From Allomyces macrogynus ATCC 38327 (taxonomy: Eukaryota > Blastocladiomycota > Blastocladiomycetes > Blastocladiales > Blastocladiaceae), in assembly GCA_000151295.1 (NCBI GenBank), contig GG745349.1, positions 703,590 to 740,403 on the forward strand: a DNA stretch of 36,814 nt, read 5' to 3'. Positions within the stretch are counted from its first letter, which is position 1. Each line of letters starts with the position of its first letter. The translations under genes were made by a program, and so were the position numbers. The notes beneath the pieces were generated by a model. The model searched no databases. It had not been told where the DNA came from and saw only the letters and a list, made by a program, of their open reading frames with translations. Positions 21,890 through 31,809 of this stretch are shown piece after piece.

Positions 21890-22090
21890 TGCATATGGCC
21901 GTGGATGGGTTGGGCAGTCGACTTGACGCCACAACTAGGTGGAGATGCGCGCGGACGGCGTGGGATGGGGTGCGGCGCGTCTCGCACAAGTGACTAACAC
22001 AACAGGTTTGGGACACCAGGCAGTGCAACAAGTAAATGAGAACCCTGCAACCAGCCTGTTTTACGCCCCATTAACGCCTTTGTGGCGGCC

Positions 22091-22140
22091 GGTTCGATGA
22101 GATTCGACGAGGTTCGATGAGGTTTTACCGGATTCTGCAG
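22091..22140 (-). promoter_or_regulatory. Distal TTC-decamer array upstream of paralogue A
   Basis: Five 10-nt blocks in exact register. Consecutive blocks start GGTTCGATGA, GATTCGACGA, GGTTCGATGA. TTC recurs every 10 nt in the first three blocks. The array lies about 500 nt upstream of the ATG and corresponds to 24361-24400 in unit B. Confidence 0.75.
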
Positions 22141-22150
22141 CGGACCATGC

Positions 22151-22989
22151 GCCGGGAGCCCGCCCATGGGCTGGACCCGACGTCGGTCGTGTCCAGTCTT
22201 GTTGCTACTCAATTGTGGCCTTATTCATGTCGTCGCACAGCAGCAAAGAGCAATAACGAGGGCATCCATTCAGTGAACAGCCGACACCACCATGAGAACG
22301 ACGCAAAAAATGCCATGCACTTGATGAACCGCTCCTGCTGCGAGCGCGCGAGGTGCGAGGTTGAGCCGCCAGCAGAGCGTTGACCACTGTTCCAGCGAGC
22401 TGAGCAATGCAGAACAACAGCAGGACAACTGATCCGTCTGGTCAATTTTGGTTCTTCGCCGCGTATATTTGCCGTCAAGTCCTGAGCGCACACTAAATGG
22501 AAGAGGGCAAGCTGCTGTTTTGCCCAGCTCTGGCGAGGATAGGGGGCCATTGTTACCAGGTAGACATGTGCATCGCCGAAAAGATCGTGAGGTGATCCCA
22601 GATCGGTCCCTCATCTCTAAGAATATAAATAAAAGGCCGTTACGCATCTTGTCCACCATTTAACTGGTGTGGCAACGCTGTTTTTCATTTCGTGAGTTTG
22701 TTTTTCTCTGACATGAGCTCATCGTACATTTCGTCCAGCGACAGGACGCAAAGACAAGAAATGCATGAAAATGAATAAATTATTACAAACCACACGATTT
22801 CAATTATAAGGGCGTTCGTTTGGATAACAGAGGGCGGGAATATCGGAAGAGAAACGAAACGGGAAGCAGTGAACGGTTGAGGGCACTTTGCACAACAATC
22901 GAGACAAGAACCATTGCGCCGCGGTGCCGACAAATGCAAAGCAAACTCGACAACCAACCCGACAAACTTGACACGCCGAGCGCGTTTAT
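22151..22989. other. Spacer between the duplicated cassettes
   Basis: About 840 nt, partly AT-richer (22600-22820). I found no conserved coding segment, RNA gene or mobile element. Confidence 0.4.
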
Positions 22990-23020
22990 CCTTGGCAGCG
23001 GCACGCGAACAGGGAGCCGA

Positions 23021-23887
23021 TCAAATCTCGCGAATGTCTATGGTGAGCGCAATCGCGCCGTGCCTCGACTTGCCCTGGAACTGCCACTGGCCCGGCAAGC
23101 AATGGGCGCTGCCCCAGGAAGAGCTGGGACCAAACGGCATCTCGTGCAGTCCGCCGTGAGGACAGCCGTGCGGACCGTGGGGTCCATACGCACCAAACGG
23201 GCCTTGGTGCGGGCCATGCGCGCCAAACAGACCTTGATGCACGGAGTGGCCTGGGACACTGTGCGGGAAACCCGGGATGCCACCTGGACCCATTCCACCC
23301 AGGCCCATTCCGCCCGGGCCCATACCGCCCGGGCCCATACCGCCCGGGCCCATACCGCCGCAACCCACCCCGCCAGGACCCATGCCACCGTGGCCCATCA
23401 TGCCCGCCATCCCGCCGCGGCCGCCCCACATGCCACGGAACCCGCCGCGACCGCGCATCCCACCACGGCCCCACATCCCTGGCATCCCACCACGCTGCGG
23501 CATTCCCGACATGTCCGGCGCGCCGCGCGCGGCAGACTCGTCCTTGTCCTTGTTGGTGTCGTCGTTCTCGTCGTCGTCGCCGCAGTACTCAAGCACGGCC
23601 TTGATGAACCCAGGAACGTCGAGCGGCACGCCTGCGGGTGCCGAAAACTTGGCGTGGAACGTGGCCTCGCGCGGCAGCTGGTTCTCGGCCTCGGCCTTAC
23701 CGGCCTGTTCAGCCTCGTCGTGGTCGTTCATGGTGAAGAGCGAAACGAGCGCTTCCTTCTGCTCGGCCGCGAGTTCGTCGGTGACGCCGTCGTAGAGCGT
23801 CGTCTTGTCGTCGTTGACGGTGCCCGTGATGCGGACGGTGTCCGCCTTGATCGAGACGTCGAGCGCGTAGTTTGTGATCTGGGCCAT
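23021..23887 (-). CDS. Gly/Met-rich protein of unrecognised family, paralogue B
   Basis: A single exon of 288 aa, paralogous to the 238-aa protein at 20874-21590. The N-terminal head is well conserved (ITNYALDVSIK, TVNDDKTTLYDG, LPREATFHAKFSAPAGVPLD, KAVLEYCGDDDE), as is the C-terminus (LPGQWQFQGKSRHGAIALT, then IDIREI). The extra 50 residues come from a longer linker (AEQAGKAEAENQ) and from expansion of the MGPGG repeat. The middle contains GGMPGMWGRGGMRGRGGF, shared almost exactly with paralogue A. Function is unknown; the protein is probably cytosolic or nuclear. ATG 23887 is supported by the start of cross-paralogue conservation. Confidence 0.87.
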   Translation of the reverse strand: MAQITNYALDVSIKADTVRITGTVNDDKTTLYDGVTDELAAEQKEALVSLFTMNDHDEAEQAGKAEAENQLPREATFHAKFSAPAGVPLDVPGFIKAVLEYCGDDDENDDTNKDKDESAARGAPDMSGMPQRGGMPGMWGRGGMRGRGGFRGMWGGRGGMAGMMGHGGMGPGGVGCGGMGPGGMGPGGMGPGGMGLGGMGPGGIPGFPHSVPGHSVHQGLFGAHGPHQGPFGAYGPHGPHGCPHGGLHEMPFGPSSSWGSAHCLPGQWQFQGKSRHGAIALTIDIREI

Positions 23888-23981
23888 GGTTGGAGGTTGG
23901 AGTGGGTGGGTGGAGAAGTGCGGGAAAAGTGCGCGATTGCTCTCGTTGGTGCGTGGCGAGCGGTACGCGCGGGAAGTGTGA

Positions 23982-23995
23982 GTATTTATGCCATC
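23982..23995 (-). promoter_or_regulatory. TATA-like core promoter element of paralogue B
   Basis: The same 14-nt block as at 21691-21704, here about 95 nt upstream of the ATG. Confidence 0.55.
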
Positions 23996-24120
23996 GCGCG
24001 CGGCCAGACCGCTGCGTTCATGGCCGACAAGCTCACGCTGCTGCGTGCGGGTGCGCCTCGGCCGCCCTTGGTTGTTGGCGCTTGATACGGCTCGAATATA
24101 TCGAGCAGCAGTCCCTGGTT

Positions 24121-24180
24121 TATGTTCGATGAGGATCGAAGAGGTTCGACGAGATTCTACCGGGTTCGACCAGGTTCGAC
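24121..24180 (-). promoter_or_regulatory. Proximal TTC-decamer array upstream of paralogue B
   Basis: Six consecutive 10-nt blocks in exact register (for example GAGGTTCGAC, GAGATTCTAC, CGGGTTCGAC, CAGGTTCGAC). TTC recurs at exactly 10-nt intervals over the last four blocks. The array starts about 235 nt upstream of the ATG. The geometry equals a step-type heat-shock element (nTTCn every 10 bp); the binding protein is inferred. Confidence 0.75.
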
Positions 24181-24360
24181 GTCCATATGGCCGGGGATGG
24201 GCTGGACAGCCGACTTGACGCCACGGCAGAGCGCGGATGCGGGCGGTGCTCGACGCGTCTCGCACGGACGACCCCAGCAGGTTGGGACACCAGCCTGGCA
24301 TGTGGCGCGTTGTTGTGATGAAGCGCCCGTTTTGCGTCCCGGTAAACCCTGTCTCAGAGC

Positions 24361-24400
24361 GAGTTTGACGAGGTTCGACAAGGTTCGATGAGGTGCAACC
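24361..24400 (-). promoter_or_regulatory. Distal TTC-decamer array upstream of paralogue B
   Basis: Four 10-nt blocks in register (AGGTTCGACA, AGGTTCGATG and degenerate neighbours), about 475 nt upstream of the ATG, matching the position of the distal array in unit A. Confidence 0.65.
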
Positions 24401-24420
24401 GTTTCTTGCCACAGACCATG

Positions 24421-24786
24421 CGTTTGAAGTTATGGATGGGTTGGACATGGATGGATCTCGTCGCGTCTACCCTTGAAAGTCTCGCACCTTCACCAGCCTG
24501 TTCTAAAGTCCAGCCTGGTTTTCTTCTCTTTTTCACATCCATCCTCCTTTCTCTATTCGTGACGCGCCTTCTCCACCGGAAGACGTTCAATTTGCGGTCT
24601 CCAGAGACTCACCGCCATGCTTGTGCGCTCAACGTGGGGACGTTCGACTCTTGCGCTTTTTCACCAACGATGAGAAGCGCAAAAGGATCTATTTGGGCAA
24701 AGACAAAATAGGCAACGACCATCACCGCAACGCACGGAACAGTGGTGGCAGGTATCTACAACAGCGCCAATCAGCATCAAATCAAG
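24421..24786. other. Intergenic region between paralogue B promoter and SLM1-like 3' end
   Basis: Pyrimidine-rich at 24500-24560, otherwise unremarkable. No gene is seen. Confidence 0.4.
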
Positions 24787-26732
24787 TCAAACGCCGGCAC
24801 CTGGCAGCGCCAGCTCCTGCTCGTCTGGGCTCGCTGGCAGCGGCGGGAGCGGGTGGTCGAGCGCGTCCTTGGACCCCCGACCCGACGCACCTCGCGGTAA
24901 CGACTTGCCCCCCACACCATCCTCACCCATCGCGGGTGGTGCGTCTGGTGCCACAACTTCGGCGCGCGCCGCCGCCGCCGCCGCCGCCGCTGTCGTGGCG
25001 ACGTGCCCATCAATTCTGTCCTGCACGGCCGTCGACGCGGGGAACAGAGGCTCCGGCGGCGACTTGGGCGTGTAGAGCTCAATCTGCTTCTTGATCGCGC
25101 ACAGCCAATCGACCATGTCCTCCTCGGTACTCGCCTTGATCAGGTACTTGGTCTCCTTGTTCTTTCCGAACGCAAACAGGCCCGTCTCGCGCGGCGGCTT
25201 CACCGTGATCTCAAAGCAGTACTCGAACGCTCTGTCGGGCAGGTACTGCACCGACGTGCGCGCCTGCCGGAGGCATACAGAGAACAAGACCTTGGATGCG
25301 CGCACAGCGGCCGCGGCCGACGTGGGCCGCCCGCCTTTGGCCACGTCCGCGTCGAGGCACGGGTCGAACGGGACCGACTTGTCCTCAAAGCAGTGCAGGA
25401 ACCCGGCCTCGGTCAAGACGAAGCACGACGGTTTCCACGTCGACTTGCGAATCGTGCCGAGCCGGTGCAGCACGCCCTGTCGGACAACGCCCGTCACGTG
25501 CGGGACATTGATCCGTTCGCCAAACTCGCTCGCCGCGTGCTTCGTCGTCCACAGCGGCGAGGGCACCTGCGCCACGTCGCGCGCAAAGATCGTGAACGGT
25601 TCTGACTGGTCGTAGACGACAACGAGCTGCTGCAGCAGAATCACCTGGTCGCGCAACTGTGAGGTCGCGTCACGCTTGAGTTCGAGAAATTCGTTGAGCA
25701 CGGCCTTGAGCGACCCGAGGCACTGTTGCTCGGCTTGACGCCCTTGCTCGACGAGGATCAGGATGCGGTCCTGGAACCGGTTTTCCTTGGCGACCATTTC
25801 CTGCAGCTGGATGTGCAGCGCCTTTTCCGTGAGCCACGGGTCGACGAGGTCCCCGGACGACCCATGCCGCGCGCTCACGAGCTGGTAAGCCTTGAGGTGC
25901 GTCGCGATCGCCGAGAGCGTCTCGTTACGCGACTTTTGCACGTTCAGGCACTCTTTTTCGATCTCCGACCGGATTTCCTGGGTATAGCAGAGTGGTCAGA
26001 GTCGTGGGGGTCTGGGTTTTGGCGGTGGTGCGAGCAGCCGCGTACCTTGAAGCTGCGGTTGCTTGTGGACGCGATCGTTTCGAGGTGCTTGATGATCGTG
26101 TCGCGCACGGCCTTGGCAATGCTCAGGTGCTGGTCGGAAATGACTGTGACGCCGACAAACAGGTCGCCGACACCCTGGCCCACGACGGTCGGGTCTACGC
26201 CATCATAACCGACTGCGATGGTCAGCCCCAGATCAGGACGTTGATGATCACGACAGTCTCTGAGTACAGACCAAACGTGGGCCCCTTGGACGGATCCACG
26301 ACGCCGAAGATCTTGAGCGCCTTGCGGTAATCGCGCGCGGCCGTGGCCTCGATCGTCTCAATGACTTTGAAAAAATCGACACAATCCTAAGCGCGCCATT
26401 CCGCCGGCACTTGGTCAGCGGTCGCCGCACCAGCAGAACCGCGTTCACGCCACGCGCGAGCGCACCTCGAGCAACTTGCGCTGCTTGCCCAACCGCTCCA
26501 CGACCGTGTAGAGCCGCTCGTTCTGTTCCTTGGCATACGGCCACAGATACTCGAGCGTCATGGGCACGTCGCTGCCGCGGCGCGAGTTGGTGCCATTGCT
26601 GCCGGCGGTCGAACTGTGCCGCGAGATCGTGCACTGTTGCGGCGGCAACGGCGGCGGCGGCGGCGCCGCGAGCGATGACATATCGGTCGAGAGCGCCGAC
26701 GGGATGGTCGTGGTCCCGGCGGCCGAGCTCAT
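24787..26732 (-). CDS. SLM1: Slm1/Slm2-like BAR-PH domain protein
   Basis: Slm proteins bind PI(4,5)P2 at the plasma membrane and act as TORC2 effectors linked to eisosomes and actin. Exons: 26732-26466, 26386-26272, 26212-26046 and 25977-24787, about 579 aa, all phases consistent. A Ser/Pro-rich N-terminus is followed by a helical BAR-like region (DCVDFFKVIETIEATAARDY, VGDLFVGVTVISDQ, DPWLTEKALHIQLQ, LKAVLNEFLELKRD). A PH domain spans about residues 345-485 (VVRQGVLHRLGTIRK, WKPSCFVLTEAGFLHCFEDK, YLIKASTEEDMVDWLCAIKK). The tail has a poly-Ala run and Pro-rich sequence. The PH basic loop is present; phosphorylation sites were not assessed. Met 26759 is an in-frame alternative start. Confidence 0.85.
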
Positions 26733-27117
26733 GGCGGGCCGGGTGGGTTGTGATCGCACAACGGGATGGGGAACGCGAGGCGCGGTGAAGGGGGACAGAG
26801 GGTCGGCGGGTCGGACTTGAGCGGGAGGAGAACGAGAAAACAGTGTCGGCGAACGAGGTGGCTGCCAGTCGGTTCGTTCAGAGAGGTGTAACCGTACCGT
26901 GGCGGCCGAGAGGAGCGAAAGGAGAAAAGCGTCGTTGCCTTGGCGCTGAGATCAGAGACGCCAAATTGGCGTGACCGCGTCGCACGCTTCCCGCCGCCAA
27001 CACGTGATGCGCTTGCGAAGCAGCGGCTGCTTCAACCTTCGCCACACTCAAGGCGCGTCTTGCCAGAATCAACGAACCATCTACGCAAGTTTGGCATCCA
27101 GCACTTTGCAGCTCACC
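26733..27117. other. Divergent promoter region SLM1-like/amino-acid transporter
   Basis: 385 nt between divergent ATGs. No clear motif. Confidence 0.4.
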
Positions 27118-28438
27118 ATGGCCCCAAGTAAACCCGACCGCACGCAATACCATGCCCTCGCTGTCAACGACAATCCGTCCACGTCGCCACGCCGCGCACC
27201 CAGCTCGCCCGCCGCGGCGCTCGACCGCGCCAACAGCGTGATTGGCGACTATGAAGTCGTCTTTGACGCGACAACCCATGGAAACGACTTGGAAGACAGT
27301 GGATCAACGGGATCCGAGCTGGAACTGGGCTCGCCGCGGTTAGAGGCCTTTGGGATCACAGATGCGGCCGAGCAAGGTGCGCCTGGCACGATCACACCAA
27401 TTCGGCCATTTGAACAAGAAAACTGATCGGAGCCTCCCGTCAAGAGAAAAGCTCGGTCATGGGAGCTGCCCTCAACTTCACGAATAGCATCATTGGCGCA
27501 GGTATGGGCGCCTCGACGTGCTCGTTGGCCTGATTCGCGGTGATTGCGAAGTCTGACGCGTCTCGACCGTAGGAATCATTGGTCTTCCATACGCGTTTCG
27601 GCAAGCAGGTTTCTTCCTCGGGGTTGCGCTCCTGATCGGCCTCACCGTCCTCGTCGGTGCGTTTGATCCGCTTGGTGTGTGACGACCAGTGCGCGATTTG
27701 GCCCTGACCATTCTGCGAAAGACTGGACTGTCGTTCTGCTCGTCAAGGCGGGCAAGGTCTCTGGCAAGTCGTCGTATCAGTCTCTTGTCGATTCCGTCGT
27801 TGGAAAGCGCGGCAGTTTTCTGGTCGCCATGTTCCAATTCGTCTTTGCGTTTGGCGGTGCGACTCTCTCGCTCCCGAATCGAAATGGATCGTTTTGGCCG
27901 AGCGATTCTAACTCCACCTACGCAAACGAATAGCAATGTGCGCGTACACGGTCATTGTCGGCGACACGCTCCCGACCGTCTTGAAAGCGCTTGTGCCGTC
28001 GATTGCCGATGCGCCGCTGCTATCGCGTGAGTGGATCATGGTCTTGACGACCGTGTTCATTTCGTTCCCGCTGTCGATGCAGCGCGACATGGCCGCGCTC
28101 GCCAAGACGAGTGCCGTCTCCATGGCGGCCATTGTCCTGATCGTATCGCTCATTATTTTGCGGTGCCTCCATTTGCCTGAGTCGCTCCTCGGCGACCCGA
28201 ATGCGCGGTTTACGTGGATTGGTGACTCTCCGATCAAAGCGATTGGCGTAATTAGCTTTGGTACGGTCTCGTCCGTTTATTCTCGGAGATTAACACGACA
28301 CTCACTCCACCCCCTCTCCTAGCTTTCGTTTGCCATCACAACACGTTCATCATCTACGGCTCGCTCGACCTGCCGACCCTCGACCGGTTTGCGCGCGTCA
28401 CACACTTGTCAGCGGCCACCTCCCTCATCGCGTCGTGA
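27118..28438 (+). CDS. AVT/SLC38-type amino-acid transporter, truncated after TM6
   Basis: AVT proteins move neutral amino acids across the vacuolar membrane with protons. Exons: 27118-27376, 27445-27501, 27573-27656, 27722-27856, 27934-28260 and 28323-28438, about 325 aa with all phases consistent. After a soluble Ser/Pro-rich N-terminus come TM1 with the hallmark NSIIGAGIIGLPYAF, TM2 (FLGVALLIGLTVLVDW), TM3 (FLVAMFQFVFAFGGAMCAYT), TM4 (WIMVLTTVFISFPLSM), TM5 (AVSMAAIVLIVSLIIL) and TM6 (IGVISFAFVCHHNTFIIYGSL). The frame then reads RFARVTHLSAATSLIAS and stops at TGA 28436-28438. Normal family members have about 11 TMs and 450 or more residues. Sequence after 28435 belongs to a different gene, so this copy has lost its C-terminal half. 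It may be non-functional, or the locus may be misassembled. Confidence 0.88.
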
Positions 28439-29607
28439 CCGAGGAGACCAAGGCCGCGGAGCTCGCGGCCAAGTTTGGTGTGCCCGTGCGCGCCGATCAA
28501 ACGGTGCTCTCGCACACACCGATGCAGGACCTGGCCAAGCAGTTTCGCGAAAAGTGGGTCTTGGCCGTGGGTGCCGAGGGAATGAACGGTAAGCGCGTGC
28601 TCGAGCGGTACGGGTTCACAAAGATTGTGACGCCCGCGGAAATCCATGCTTGGAATCCGACCATCTACCCGTTTGGGCCGACCAAGCAGACGGGGACGGC
28701 TCCGACCGACGTGCGTGTGCTGTTGCGCTTGAAATGGCTTGTGCTCTGCGAATTCGGACTCACAGAGCCCGTGTTTCCAGATCCCCGATATGGCCAACAT
28801 TGACTTTGCCGCAATTCTCGTCCTACACGACTCGCGCGACTGGGGCACCGACTTGCAAATCATGATCGACGTGCTGCGCAGTCCGCACGGGTGTCTTGGC
28901 GACGTGCCCGGCGCGCAGTCGCTTGCCGAGCAGGCCAAGCACGGCCGCCGCGTCATGGGCCCCGACGCGCTCGACCAGATCAACACGCAGCACGTCCCGA
29001 TTTACTTCTCGAATCCGGATTTCCTGTGGGCGAATGCGTTCCCGATGCCGCGGTTCGGGCAGGGCGCGTTGAAGACGTCGCTCAAGGCGATTTGGAAGGT
29101 GGGTTCCCGTTTGTGTTCTCCCCCATGGCGTCGATCGCTCGGCGCCAGAGGGTGGACAAGTTGCCGGTCAAGACTGACGTGCATTTGATTCAGGAACTCG
29201 TCGGCCAAGACCTCGTCTACCAATCCTACGGCAAGCCCGAGTACCTGACCTACGCGTACGCGTTCCGCCGCTTGCACCAAGAGATCTTGCGGCACCCGGA
29301 GTTGCCAGCGTCGCTGACTAACAACGATAATGAACACTTCGAAGTATATGGTACCGTCTTCGTCTCTTCTCGTACAAATCAGGGGACTCAAACGAAACAA
29401 AAGAGCCAACCTCATTTCGCTCTCTCTCTAGCCGTTGGCGACAACCCGCACGCCGACATTCTCGGCGCGAACCGGCACGGGTGGCACTCGCTGCTCGTGC
29501 GCACGGGCGTCTACCAGGCCGGTATCCCCGCCATTACGCCCACGGCCGTCGTCGACCAAGTCGAAAGCGCCGTGCAGTTCGTCTGGGACCGGCATTTTGG
29601 AGTTTAG
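28435..29607 (+). CDS. HAD-superfamily hydrolase, CECR5/HDHD5-type, missing N-terminus
   Basis: Coding conservation begins abruptly at VTEETKAAELAAKFGVPV (28435). Exons: 28435-28710, 28781-29098, 29194-29350 and 29432-29607, about 308 residues. Landmarks are QTVLSHTPMQDL, PIYFSNPDFLWANAFPMPRFGQGA, YGKPEYLTYAYA, the HAD motif IV segment VGDNPHADILGANRHGWHSLLVRTG (quoted here only as a motif region, key residues GDNP and D-GA) and a C-terminal VVDQVESAV. The family starts with a DxD motif and an LTNGGG segment; both are absent, and upstream sequence encodes the transporter instead. Without the nucleophile Asp the protein should be inactive. The frame stays open upstream to about 28330 through transporter sequence in another frame, so a chimeric read-through is formally possible. 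Confidence 0.85.
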
Positions 29608-31809
29608 TGCCGCGGCTGCGAACGCAGGCACGACGAACACACTTCGTCGTCGCCGAGCTTGGCAAACGATTTGCCGGCGAGCTCGTTGCCGCAGCGCGCG
29701 CACGTGAAGCACTAGGGTAAATGTGGGCGTGGGATTAATACATTGCTTTCATGGGGATTTGGGGAGTGGAACAGGGCACACATACGTGCGAGTGGACTGG
29801 CTTGCCGCCGACTTGGACGTAGGCGCCGTCGATGGGCATGCCGCAGCGCGGGCAAGCGTCGCGCTTGGCGCACTGGTGGAGACGACACGGGTGGAATGAG
29901 AGAATGCGTCTGCAGCGCGAGAAGATCAGCCATCAGGCGTACCGTCGGATGGATCGGCTCGCCGTCCTCCATGGCAAACTGGGTCGACGCAATCGGCAGG
30001 CCGCACTATTCATGGACATCACAATCAGCCACCGTGCCCCTTGTCATTTGCGCACCCTCGCGACGTACCTTGGCACACACCCAGCAGTCCTCGCACCACT
30101 TGCGCCCATCGGGCGTCGAAATGATCGTCGTCAAGATGGGCGTGTTGCACTTGTCGCACATGTCAAACTGCATGTTGAAGTTTGGGATCTTGAGCGGGAC
30201 GCGGTCGCCGGCACCCGTCTGATAGTTGAGCATACCACGCGCCGCGCCAAAACCGGTGGGCACGTCAATCTCCTTTTCGGGGACCGGGCGCACGTTCCAG
30301 CAGCTCTGGCAGTACGCGTCAGTGCTGCCGCGTTCGCGCTTGGCCTTGTCCTATGTGTGAGCATGAATTGATGAGATGCGAGTTCCATAATGTACCAGAA
30401 GTGTTGACGGACGTACCGGATCCAGCTCCGCGTAGCACATTGCGCACCGGATCGTTTTGGGCTCCTCGCGTGCAGGGAGCGGTGGTTTCGGCTCCTCGCG
30501 CGCGGGAAGCGCCGGCTTGGGCTCTTCACGAGCAGGGAGCGGCGGCGCACCCGCAGCCGCCGATGCGGGCGAGGGGTGCGGCTTAGGCGCAAGCGGCGGG
30601 CGCGCAGCCGGTACCGCGGGCTTGGGTGCCGGATGCGGCGGGCGTGGCGCCATCGGCGGTGCCGGCGGGGCCGCAGGAGCAGCAGGAGGAGCCGGTGCGG
30701 GCGGTGCGGCGCGCACATGCGGCGGGCCCAACGGTTTCGGCGGCCGTGGGGCCGCGGGCGGTGTTCCCGCCGGGCGCGCTGCCCAGACGGGGACCGAGTT
30801 GCCGCCAAAGACGGCGCGTGCGGCCTTGGGCGAGACGTGCTCGTAGACGACATTCGAGTCGGCGTCGCCGATGGTCGACCCGTGCGCGTGCGTCGGCGGT
30901 GCGGGCTTACGCGCGACGGGCGGGGTGGTACCGCCAAACAGTGCACGCACCGCGTTCGGTGCGACCGTGTCGTGGCTCACGGCCGACTCGTCATTTCCAG
31001 AGCGGTCCGCACGGACGGCGGGCGGCTTGGGCGCGGTCGGTGGGGTGACGTGCGGTTTGGGCGCGATCGACGGCTCTGCGGGCGTCGTCGACCCGCCAAA
31101 CAGCGCGCGCACCGCGTTCGGCGCGACGGTTTCGTGGCTCACGGCAGACTCGTCGGTGCCAGAGCGGTTGGCGCGAACGATCTCCGGCTTGGGCGCCGTC
31201 GGCGGGGCCACGGGCGGCTTCGGTGCGGTCGGCTTGGCGGGTGCCGCGACGACCGGCTTGGGTGGCAAGACCAGGGGCTTGGTCGGGATCGCGGGTGCCG
31301 GGCTGGGCGGGACGGGCACAGACTTGCGCACGACAATGGGCGACGCGTGCGCGCTCGATGCGGCACTCGACGTCTCGCCCGGCGGTGCGGGCGACGGCTT
31401 GCGCACGATCGGCGGCGTCGACGCTGGCGACAGGTGCGTCTTGACGATGGTCAGGTCGGCATTCGACCCGTGCGCGGATGCAGACCCAGCGGCACGGTGG
31501 AGAACACTGGCAGGCGTGGGGCGCGCATGGTCAATACGATGCAGAAACGAATGGTGACCAGGAAAACTGGATCGCGTACGTGGACATGATGGTCGGGTCG
31601 GCCTTTTGGCCCTCGTTGAACCCACTGGACAGCGCTATCGACACGTAAAAAGCACACAAACGAACGCGCCACCGTCAGAAACGGGGTCCATCTGCTCAAC
31701 CACCACTTGAACGCGGATCGGCAGTGCTACCTTCAGCGGCCACACCACCGCAGCGCGGGCACGATGCGCCGCCGCGAATGATCTCGCCACACTTGTCACA
31801 AAAGCCCAT
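29604..31809 (-). CDS. LIM-domain protein with N-terminal zinc ribbon and Pro-rich repeats
   Basis: Seven exons fit in phase: 31809-31731, 31634-31580, 31506-30417, 30350-30069, 30005-29943, 29872-29786 and 29711-29604, about 587 aa. The N-terminus is a small zinc ribbon (CDKCGEIIRGGASCPRCGG). A long Pro/Ala-rich region contains three copies of a VAPNAVRALFGG-type motif and three LPAREEPK repeats. A CAMC...CQSC pair follows, then LIM1 (CDKC about residue 473, CEDC, CAKCGLPI) and LIM2 (CPRCGMPIDGAYV, HCFTCARCGNELAG, CSSC). Paxillin/zyxin-type LIM scaffolds link actin to polarity or septation; that role is inferred from the architecture. The stop codon overlaps that of the convergent HAD gene by 4 nt. 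Confidence 0.87.

Larger units (their letters stand above)
20839..22150. repeat. Duplicated cassette, unit A (Gly/Met-rich gene plus promoter)
   Basis: The unit matches about 22990-24420 in the same orientation. Shared parts are a 3' flank containing CCGATCAAATCTCGCGAA, the whole coding region, a TATTTATGCCATCG element, and two upstream 10-bp-period arrays in the same order. Both units end near a shared ACCATGCG. The borders are by eye. Confidence 0.8.
22990..24420. repeat. Duplicated cassette, unit B (Gly/Met-rich gene plus promoter)
   Basis: This is the tandem partner of unit A. The coding ends and promoter elements are conserved, while the low-complexity centre and spacer lengths differ. 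Confidence 0.8.

Noticed and set aside
21591..22031. In-frame N-terminal extensions of the Gly/Met-rich ORFs (also 23888-24448)
   Set aside because: Homology between paralogues upstream of the chosen ATGs is promoter-like (TATA block, decamer arrays) and shows no codon-pattern conservation.
24121..24400. GGTTCGA blocks resembling tRNA B boxes or a tRNA-derived SINE
   Set aside because: The blocks recur in a strict 10-nt register without A boxes, cloverleaf or a 3' tail, and sit at fixed positions upstream of both paralogues.
25984..26045. tRNA A-box-like sequence (TAGCAGAGTGG) in an SLM1-like intron
   Set aside because: No matching B box, acceptor stem or cloverleaf follows, and the segment is fully explained as an intron.
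27377..27444. Apparent frame break after residue 86 of the amino-acid transporter
   Set aside because: An intron 27377-27444 (donor GTGCGC, acceptor CAAG) restores frame exactly, so no indel is needed.
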